Shown here one piece after another: positions 1 through 5,626 of a DNA stretch of 7,372 bases. The stretch lies in contig CAJKHT010000110.1 in assembly GCA_905199755.1 (NCBI GenBank), positions 1 through 7,372 on the forward strand. Reading direction: 5' to 3'. Position 1 is the stretch's first letter, and each line of letters begins with the position of its first letter. The DNA is from an uncultured Eubacteriales bacterium (GTDB lineage: Bacteria > Bacillota > Clostridia > UBA1381). The notes below the pieces were generated by a model. The model searched no databases. It saw only the letters and a list, made by a program, of their open reading frames with translations, and was not told where the DNA came from. The position numbers and the translations under genes are program-made.

Positions 1-146
1 TAAATGAAAACGCATCTTCCTATGAGGTTTCAAAGCTATTCCGTCCCGACAGATACAGTCTGGTTTTTCGTCTTGATGCCGCCGGACGTGTGAAAAATAT
101 ACAATCGGAAACAGAAATAATAGACAACATGCTGAAAAATGATTAA
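1..146 (+). CDS. 3' end of an unrecognised protein (partial)
   Basis: An open frame runs in from the left edge and stops at TAA (144-146). Its first complete codon is at position 3. About 47 residues are visible, starting NENASSYEVSKLF and ending IIDNMLKND. The stretch YSLVFRLDAAGRVKNIQ looks like alternating beta strand followed by a polar turn, and the end looks like a short amphipathic helix. There is no motif I can tie to a family. In related Clostridia the gene before ftsK is variable, so the context does not help. That it is coding is supported by the absence of stops, the ordinary composition, and the start of the next gene's promoter just after its stop. No terminator is visible between this gene and ftsK, so some read-through is possible. 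Confidence 0.55.
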   Translation, partial: NENASSYEVSKLFRPDRYSLVFRLDAAGRVKNIQSETEIIDNMLKND

Positions 147-182
147 CAATATTGTGAAAAACGCACATTTTGAAAAAAACTA

Positions 183-211
183 TGGAAAAATGCAGATATG
201 TATGATATAAT
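183..211 (+). promoter_or_regulatory. Probable sigma-A type promoter for the ftsK operon
   Basis: A perfect -10 hexamer TATAAT lies at 206-211. TG at 203-204 precedes it, giving an extended -10 (TGnTATAAT). Seventeen bases upstream, TGGAAA (183-188) matches the TTGACA consensus at four of six positions. Transcription would start near 218, giving a leader of about 28 nt before the chosen ftsK start. The -10 is convincing and the -35 is weak, as is usual for extended -10 promoters. Confidence 0.6.
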
Positions 212-230
212 TATACAGTATCTGATGTAC

Positions 231-237
231 AGAAAGG
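231..237 (+). promoter_or_regulatory. Ribosome binding site that sets the ftsK start
   Basis: AGAAAGG lies eight bases before ATG at 246. An upstream in-frame ATG at 198 would lie before the predicted transcription start and has no Shine-Dalgarno sequence in front of it. The 246 start is therefore preferred. Confidence 0.65.
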
Positions 238-245
238 TCTTTTGT

Positions 246-2720
246 ATGGCAGCGGCTAAGAAAAAAAACAGTAAAAATGTTAAAAGTAAAAAAAAGACAA
301 ATACGGTACCGAAAAATTATATGGGTACATATGTTATAGTATCGCTGTTGGTTGCTTTGTTCTCCGGGATATTTATGTACACCGGCGGAGAGGGCGGTAT
401 AATCAATGATGCCATTAAATTCGCATTATGCGGTCTGTTCGGCAGAGTAGGGTATCTTTTCCCGGTTATACCTTTGGTACTGGCAGTATATCTGTTCAGA
501 AGCAAGGATATTAAGCGTTTTTGGGTGAAAGCTGCATTTTCATCGGCGCTTCTTATAAATATCGGTGCGCTGATTAATTTAAGCAATGAATACAGTGTCA
601 ATGATGCTTTTTTTAACGGTGCAAATAATTATATAGGCGGCGGTGTATGCGGTGCGGCGGTATCGGTCTTTCTGGAATGGCTTGTGCGACGTGCGGCATC
701 ATATATTATTTTGTCGATAACGCTGGTTTTGCTTGCCGGAGCGATAACGGGTATTCCTATTTTTAAGACTGTCGGAGGATATATAAGAAGTCTGGCGGCA
801 GACGCACAGGGAAAATATAAAAAGCGCAAAAAGCCTCCCAAACAGGAATACGTAATATATCCGGATTACGAAAACAGCGATACGGCGGCGGTCGATGCGG
901 CAAATTCATTTGCGAATGATCCTGCAGCAGGCAAACATAAAAAAAGTAAAAAAGTCAAAGAAGATACAGACAAACAGCAAGAGGATATACAGAGCAGCGA
1001 GCCTGTTTTCTCGGACGGAATCGAAGATTTTTTCGGCCCCGCAAATGAAAGCAGGAACGATAAAAGTAAAGAAAAAACCGTAAAGCAGAGCAAGTCCGTA
1101 AAAAGCACCGATGCGGCGGAGGAAGAAAAAGAGAGCCGCACGGAGCATCAAAAAGAGGAAAAGGAAAAAGCGCCTGCTATAACCGCAGAGGAAAAAGAGC
1201 AGTACTCAAAAGAGTTTAATACGGCAATTGAAAAGCCTGTTGTAAAATATGTTTTTCCGCCTTTGGCGCTTTTGGACAGCAAAAAAAGTACGGCGGCGGA
1301 TCATCGCGATGAAATGCGAAAAACAGCCGAAAGGCTAATTTCCGTGCTTGATAATTTCGGTGTAAAAGCAAAGCTTTTACAGGTAACGCAAGGTCCGACG
1401 GTAACAAGGTATGAAATACAGCCCGATACGGGAATAAAGCTTTCAAAGATTGTCGGTCTTGCCGATGATTTGGCGCTTAATCTGGCAGTGTCGACCGTAT
1501 TGGTGGCACCTGTTCCGGGAAAGGTTGCCGTAGGCGTTGAAATTCCGAATAAAAAGGTAAGCTCCGTAAGCATACGGGAAATGCTTGAATCAAGCGAATT
1601 TAAAAACGCAAAGTCAAAGCTTACCGTCGCGTTGGGTAAGGATATAGGCGGTAATGTTGTTGTCGGCGATGTGTCCAAGTGGCCGCATGTGCTGATAGCC
1701 GGAGCGACAGGCTCAGGTAAAAGTGTGTGTATAAATACTATTGTAACAAGTATTTTATATAAAGCGTCTCCCGAGGACGTAAAGCTTATAATGGTCGATC
1801 CTAAGGTGGTCGAGCTTGGTGTATATAACGGTATACCGCATCTTTTGGTTCCGGTTGTTACCGATCCGAAAAAAGCGGCAGGTGCGCTGAACTGGGCAGT
1901 TACCGAAATGATGCGCCGATATGAATTGTTTAAGGATACGGGAGTGCGCAAGCTTGAATCATATAACAAGCTTATGGAATCCACGGGCGGAGAAAAGGTT
2001 CCGCAGCTGGTGATTATAATAGACGAGCTGGCGGATTTGATGATGGTTGCCGCAAAGGAAGTTGAGGACTACATATGCCGTTTGGCACAGCTGGCGCGTG
2101 CGGCGGGTATTCATCTTATAATCGCAACTCAGCGTCCGTCGGTAGATGTTATCACAGGTCTTATAAAAGCAAATATACCGTCACGTGTGGCATTTGCGGT
2201 GTCAAGTCAGGTTGACAGCCGTACAATTATCGACAGAGGCGGTGCCGAAAAGCTTCTCGGAATGGGTGACATGCTTTATTATCCTACCGGGGCGAGAGCG
2301 GCAACCCGTGTACAGGGTGCTTTTGTGAGTGATGATGAAATAGAAAAAATTATAGGATTTATTAAAGACAGCGTAGGCGAGATGCATTACAGTGAGGATC
2401 TTGCGGAGCATATAGAAAGATGTTCAACCGGCGAAAACGGCGTAACTCCCGATGTTGAAGAGGACGGAGACGCATTATTGCCGGATGCTATAGAATTGGC
2501 TGTCGAATTGGGAAAAATCTCCACTTCTATGGTACAGAGGCGGCTTGGAGTAGGCTATTCGAGGGCAGGCCGTATTATAGACCAGATGGAGGCGCGCGGA
2601 ATTATTTCGGGCGCTAACGGCTCAAAGCCGCGTGATGTGCTTATAAGCCATGCAGATATGCTGACAGGCACTAATGCGGAGTATGATACAGAGCCGGATA
2701 TGGAAGCAGAGGAAGAATAA
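246..2720 (+). CDS. ftsK: DNA translocase FtsK/SpoIIIE
   Basis: This is an 824-residue membrane-anchored ATPase that pumps double-stranded DNA across the division or sporulation septum. After a Lys-rich N-terminus come about five hydrophobic segments (roughly residues 26-46, 65-84, 96-112, 131-148 and 152-172), matching the FtsK membrane domain. A charged, low-complexity Lys/Glu linker spans about 190-330. The motor starts at FPPL (337-340). Walker A is GATGSGKS (486-493) and Walker B is VIIIDE, with Asp593-Glu594. The winged-helix gamma domain, which in this family reads oriented DNA sequences, spans about 743-805, followed by a short acidic tail. Length and domain order are normal for the family. 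The start at 246 is chosen because it has an RBS and because the promoter -10 overlaps the 16-residue extension from ATG 198. The gene appears to lead an operon with the two genes after it. Whether it acts as SpoIIIE or as a vegetative FtsK cannot be told here. Confidence 0.97.
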   Translation: MAAAKKKNSKNVKSKKKTNTVPKNYMGTYVIVSLLVALFSGIFMYTGGEGGIINDAIKFALCGLFGRVGYLFPVIPLVLAVYLFRSKDIKRFWVKAAFSSALLINIGALINLSNEYSVNDAFFNGANNYIGGGVCGAAVSVFLEWLVRRAASYIILSITLVLLAGAITGIPIFKTVGGYIRSLAADAQGKYKKRKKPPKQEYVIYPDYENSDTAAVDAANSFANDPAAGKHKKSKKVKEDTDKQQEDIQSSEPVFSDGIEDFFGPANESRNDKSKEKTVKQSKSVKSTDAAEEEKESRTEHQKEEKEKAPAITAEEKEQYSKEFNTAIEKPVVKYVFPPLALLDSKKSTAADHRDEMRKTAERLISVLDNFGVKAKLLQVTQGPTVTRYEIQPDTGIKLSKIVGLADDLALNLAVSTVLVAPVPGKVAVGVEIPNKKVSSVSIREMLESSEFKNAKSKLTVALGKDIGGNVVVGDVSKWPHVLIAGATGSGKSVCINTIVTSILYKASPEDVKLIMVDPKVVELGVYNGIPHLLVPVVTDPKKAAGALNWAVTEMMRRYELFKDTGVRKLESYNKLMESTGGEKVPQLVIIIDELADLMMVAAKEVEDYICRLAQLARAAGIHLIIATQRPSVDVITGLIKANIPSRVAFAVSSQVDSRTIIDRGGAEKLLGMGDMLYYPTGARAATRVQGAFVSDDEIEKIIGFIKDSVGEMHYSEDLAEHIERCSTGENGVTPDVEEDGDALLPDAIELAVELGKISTSMVQRRLGVGYSRAGRIIDQMEARGIISGANGSKPRDVLISHADMLTGTNAEYDTEPDMEAEEE

Positions 2721-2723
2721 ACA

Positions 2724-2742
2724 GTGTTCCGACAAAGAACAC
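2724..2742 (+). other. Small hairpin in the ftsK-ygiQ gap
   Basis: GTGTTC (2724-2729) and GAACAC (2737-2742) form a perfect 6-bp inverted repeat with a 7-nt loop, four bases after the ftsK stop. It is not followed by a T run, so it is not a typical terminator. It could be an RNA processing or stability element, or chance. Confidence 0.3.
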
Positions 2743-2756
2743 ATATATTTGGTAAC

Positions 2757-2760
2757 GAGG
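2757..2760 (+). promoter_or_regulatory. Ribosome binding site that sets the ygiQ start
   Basis: GAGG lies six bases before ATG at 2767. The frame is open back to an ATG at 2674 inside ftsK, but family members begin shortly before the conserved FLP segment. That segment is at residues 5-7 when 2767 is used. Confidence 0.6.
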
Positions 2761-2766
2761 TTGTTA

Positions 2767-4719
2767 ATGAGGGGTAAAGGCTTTTTGCCCGTATGCCGCA
2801 GGGATATGGAGGAACGCGGCTGGGAGCAGTTGGATTTCTTGTACATCGTGGGTGATGCTTATGTGGATCACCCAAGCTTCGGACATGCTATAATATCGCG
2901 TGTTTTGGAAAAGCATGGCTATAAAGTGGGAATTGTACCGCTCCCCGATTGGCGCAAAACCGATGATTTTAAGTGTATGGGCACACCGCGGCTGGGAGTT
3001 TTGGTTTCTGCCGGAAATATAGACAGCATGGTAAATCACTACACGGTAAGCAAGAAACGCAGAAGCGATGATTCGTATGCACCGGGGAATAAAGCCGGAC
3101 AGCGTCCCGACAGAGCAACCATAGTATATTGTAACCGCATAAAAGAAATTTTCAGCGGTATTCCGATACTGATAGGCGGTGTGGAGGCAAGTCTCAGAAG
3201 ATTTACACATTATGATTACTGGGATGACAAGCTCAGACGCTCAATCCTGTTTGACAGCCGTGCCGATATACTCATGTACGGTATGGGTGAAAAGCAGATT
3301 GTGGAAATTGCGGACAGGCTGAACATGGGAATGTCGGTTCATGACATTACCGATGTTGCCGGAACTTGCTATATATCCGATGAATATGACGAAGAAAATT
3401 CGGTAGTAATTCCGTCATACGAGGAATGTGTTGAAAGCAAAAGAGAATATGCAAATTCGTGCAGGATTCAATACAGTGAGCAGAATCCGTATATCGGGAA
3501 AACCGTTGTGCAGAAACACGGAAACCGATACCTGATTCAAAATCCGCCAATGAAACCGCTTAATACCGAGGAATTGGACGAGGTATACAGTCTGCCGTAT
3601 ATGCGCAGCTATCACCCGATGTATGAAAGTGCGGGCGGCATAAAAGCGATTGAGGAGGTCAGATTTTCATTGGCAGCAAACCGCGGCTGCTACGGAAACT
3701 GCAACTTCTGTGCATTGGCATTTCATCAGGGAAGAATTGTCACGTCAAGAAGTGACGAGTCGCTGATAAATGAAGCAAAGGAAATGGTAAAGCACCCTGA
3801 CTTTAAAGGATATATCCATGATGTCGGAGGACCTACCGCGAATTTCCGTGAGCCGGCATGTAAAAAGCAGCTGACCGTAGGTGCGTGCAAGAATAAGCAG
3901 TGCTTGTTCCCGAAGCCATGCCCCAATATGAAAATAGACCATTCAAAGTATCTTGCGCTCTTAAGAAAATTAAGAGCAATAAAAGGTGTAAAAAAGGTGT
4001 TTATCCGTTCGGGTATAAGGTTTGATTATCTTATAAATGATAAGGACGATACGTTTTTCTACGAGCTGTGTAAATATCATGTGAGCGGACAGCTCAAGGT
4101 TGCACCCGAGCATATAAGCGATAATGTTCTTAAGTATATGGGAAAACCCGAAAACAGTGTTTTTAACCGTTTTTCGGATAAATTCTATAAAATAAACGAA
4201 AAGCTCGGAATGAAACAGTACCTTGTACCGTATCTGATGTCAAGTCATCCGGGCAGCACACTGCATGATGCGGTAAGATTGGCGGAATATCTGAATTTAC
4301 ATCATATAAATCCGCAGCAGGTTCAGGATTTTTATCCTACTCCCGGTACTATATCGACATGTATGTTTTATACGGAGCTTGATCCGTTTACAATGAAAAA
4401 GGTATATGTTCCGAAACGACCGCTTGAAAAGGCGATGCAGCGGGCATTATTACAGTTCAAGAATCCCGATAATTACAAGCTTGTTTATGAAGCGCTGCAA
4501 AAAACGGGAAGAACAGACCTTATAGGGTACGGTGAACGCTGTTTGATACGTCCGCCCAAAAGCGGAGCGGCGGATAAAAATAGGAGGAAAAACAATGGCA
4601 ATGCTTCTGAAAGGAAAGGAAGTTTCCCAAAGAATAAAGGACGAAATAAAGGACGAGGTAAGCAGACTGAAAGCAGAGGGAATAAATCCCGGGCTGGCGG
4701 TAATAATCGTGGGCGATGA
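2767..4719 (+). CDS. ygiQ: YgiQ-family (UPF0313) radical SAM protein
   Basis: This is a 650-residue predicted radical SAM iron-sulfur enzyme; the substrate of the family is not established. The N-terminal domain has the family signature FLPVCRRDMEERGWEQLD followed by GDAYVDHPSFGHA and IGGVEASLRR. The radical SAM cluster motif is CYGNCNFC, with Cys308, Cys312 and Cys315 expected to hold a 4Fe-4S cluster that cleaves S-adenosylmethionine. A second cysteine group (Cys365, 374, 379, 385) in the conserved CxxxxCxxxxxC region before DHSKY may hold metal or another cluster. The C-terminal family domain ends near Cys592 (GYGERCLIRP). Residues from about 599 to the end form a low-complexity tail rich in Lys, Arg, Gly and Asn, of which residues 610-650 overprint folD. 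The start at 2767 has an RBS and removes 31 upstream residues that read through ftsK. The gene lies 46 nt after ftsK with no terminator between them. Confidence 0.95.
   Translation: MRGKGFLPVCRRDMEERGWEQLDFLYIVGDAYVDHPSFGHAIISRVLEKHGYKVGIVPLPDWRKTDDFKCMGTPRLGVLVSAGNIDSMVNHYTVSKKRRSDDSYAPGNKAGQRPDRATIVYCNRIKEIFSGIPILIGGVEASLRRFTHYDYWDDKLRRSILFDSRADILMYGMGEKQIVEIADRLNMGMSVHDITDVAGTCYISDEYDEENSVVIPSYEECVESKREYANSCRIQYSEQNPYIGKTVVQKHGNRYLIQNPPMKPLNTEELDEVYSLPYMRSYHPMYESAGGIKAIEEVRFSLAANRGCYGNCNFCALAFHQGRIVTSRSDESLINEAKEMVKHPDFKGYIHDVGGPTANFREPACKKQLTVGACKNKQCLFPKPCPNMKIDHSKYLALLRKLRAIKGVKKVFIRSGIRFDYLINDKDDTFFYELCKYHVSGQLKVAPEHISDNVLKYMGKPENSVFNRFSDKFYKINEKLGMKQYLVPYLMSSHPGSTLHDAVRLAEYLNLHHINPQQVQDFYPTPGTISTCMFYTELDPFTMKKVYVPKRPLEKAMQRALLQFKNPDNYKLVYEALQKTGRTDLIGYGERCLIRPPKSGAADKNRRKNNGNASERKGSFPKNKGRNKGRGKQTESRGNKSRAGGNNRGR
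4582..4587 (+). promoter_or_regulatory. folD ribosome binding site inside ygiQ
   Basis: A perfect AGGAGG lies seven bases before ATG 4595. It is read as Arg-Arg codons in the ygiQ frame, so ribosomes finishing ygiQ pass over the folD initiation site. This supports translational coupling and fixes the folD start, with a second in-frame ATG at 4601 as a weaker alternative. Confidence 0.9.
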
Positions 4720-5446
4720 TCCTGCAAGCCGAGTTTATGTAAATAATAAAAAGAAAGCATGCGAATATTGCGGTATCTATTCGGAGGAGTATGCACTTCC
4801 CGAAAGTACCTCACAGCAGGAATTGCTTGAACTGATTGATACTTTAAACAATAAAACAGATATATCGGGAATTTTATGTCAGCTTCCTTTGCCGGCTCAC
4901 ATTGATGAGCAGGCAGTAATAAATGCCATAAATCCCCGAAAAGATGTAGATGCTTTTCATCCCGTAAACGTCGGAAAAATAATGACGGGGGATTATGATT
5001 TTGTGCCGTGTACACCGGCAGGCGTTATGGAACTGATAAAAGAGTCGGGCATTGACGTTTCCGGCAAGGAATGTGTTGTTGTGGGACGCAGCAACATAGT
5101 CGGAAAGCCTATGGCAATGCTGCTGCTCCATAAAAACGGCACTGTAACGATCTGCCATTCAAGAACGGCAGATTTGAAAGAAAAAACACAAAATGCCGAT
5201 ATACTTGTTGCGGCAGTGGGTAAGCCTGAGTTTATAACGGGCGATATGATAAAAGAGGGCGCGGTGGTTATTGACGTTGGTATAAACCGTGTTGCACCGA
5301 AAAAGCTTGTGGGCGATGTGGAATTTGAAAGCGCTGCGGAAAAAGCCGCGGCAATTACACCCGTGCCCGGCGGTGTCGGTCCTATGACCATTGCAATGCT
5401 TATGAAAAATACTGTGAAAGCGGCAGTGATAAATAATACAAAATAA
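4595..5446 (+). CDS. folD: Bifunctional methylenetetrahydrofolate dehydrogenase / methenyltetrahydrofolate cyclohydrolase
   Basis: This is a cytosolic folate enzyme of 283 residues, normal for the family. It oxidises 5,10-methylene-THF with NADP and hydrolyses 5,10-methenyl-THF to 10-formyl-THF, supplying formyl groups for purine and initiator-tRNA synthesis. Compared by eye with E. coli FolD, the catalytic residues are in place at a two-residue offset: Tyr48 and Lys52 in YVNNK, Gln96 in CQLPLP, and Asp119 in DVDAFHP. The nucleotide-binding loop is GRSNIVGKP (164-172), and the C-terminal signature TPVPGGVGPMT is complete. Cys95 stands where Val is common, and Ala120 where Gly is common; neither is expected to abolish activity. 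The gene starts 125 nt before the ygiQ stop in a different frame and has its own perfect AGGAGG. It probably ends the ftsK-ygiQ-folD transcript, with a strong hairpin terminator 140 nt after its stop. Confidence 0.97.
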   Translation: MAMLLKGKEVSQRIKDEIKDEVSRLKAEGINPGLAVIIVGDDPASRVYVNNKKKACEYCGIYSEEYALPESTSQQELLELIDTLNNKTDISGILCQLPLPAHIDEQAVINAINPRKDVDAFHPVNVGKIMTGDYDFVPCTPAGVMELIKESGIDVSGKECVVVGRSNIVGKPMAMLLLHKNGTVTICHSRTADLKEKTQNADILVAAVGKPEFITGDMIKEGAVVIDVGINRVAPKKLVGDVEFESAAEKAAAITPVPGGVGPMTIAMLMKNTVKAAVINNTK

Positions 5447-5493
5447 AGCGTGTACATAAATTCGTTATGAGCAGCTTTAAAAAATTTAATTCG

Positions 5494-5582
5494 TTTTATA
5501 CACGCACTCAATTGATGGCATGCTGTTTATCTGTAACATCTCTCTCAATTGTATGCTATCAATTGAGGTGCGTGTTATAAAA
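5494..5582. repeat. Long imperfect inverted repeat between convergent genes
   Basis: The left arm (5494-5521) and right arm (5553-5582) are complementary over 28 positions. The exceptions are one G-T pair and two single-base bulges in the right arm. The shared core, read in the right arm, is ATCAATTGAG followed by TGCGTGT and ATAAAA. The loop is 31 nt (5522-5552) and contains a third CTCAATTG word. As plus-strand RNA the G-T position would be a G-U pair, so the whole arm could fold. No T run follows directly on either strand, so it is not a standard terminator. It may be a small repetitive element, an RNA stability hairpin at the 3' end of folD mRNA, or the remnant of an insertion. Confidence 0.75.
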
Positions 5583-5585
5583 AAT

Positions 5586-5626
5586 AACAGTGCGTGGCTC
5601 TTATGAGCCGACGCACTGTTTATTTT
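5586..5626. terminator. Strong hairpin terminator serving both strands
   Basis: The arms AACAGTGCGTGGCTC (5586-5600) and GAGCCGACGCACTGTT (5605-5620) pair over 15 bp with one bulged G and a TTAT loop. On the plus strand the T run TTTATTTTT (5618-5626) follows, ending folD transcription. On the minus strand the hairpin is followed by ATTTTTTAT (5578-5586), ending transcription of the oleate-hydratase-like gene, whose stop codon touches the element at 5626-5628. The position between two convergent genes fits this use. Confidence 0.9.

Noticed and set aside
146..155. Palindrome ACAATATTGT just after the first stop codon, considered as a terminator
   Set aside because: It is only a 10-nt A/T-rich palindrome with no loop and no adjacent T run, too weak to end transcription.
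435..1235. Charged Lys/Glu repeats in the ftsK linker, considered as a tandem repeat or a separate gene
   Set aside because: There is no regular repeat period. Variable charged linkers between the membrane and motor domains are normal for FtsK/SpoIIIE.
1301..1984. A 227-codon minus-strand open frame inside ftsK
   Set aside because: It lies antisense to the motor domain, whose Walker motifs and family blocks prove the plus-strand reading. It has no RBS or family motif of its own and is a codon-composition shadow.
4485..5015. A 176-codon minus-strand open frame across the ygiQ-folD junction
   Set aside because: Both plus-strand genes are certain here. The translation is Leu/Pro/Phe-rich in the way expected for the complement of Lys/Glu/Gly codons.
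4993..5511. A 172-codon minus-strand open frame over the end of folD
   Set aside because: It is antisense to the conserved FolD NADP-binding region, has no recognisable domain, and would read against the convergent terminator layout.
5467..5580. A 37-codon plus-strand open frame with four cysteines (MSSFKKFNSFYTRTQ...) across the inverted repeat
   Set aside because: No Shine-Dalgarno sequence precedes the ATG, and the frame consists largely of the inverted repeat arms, which explain the sequence better. No family resemblance was seen.
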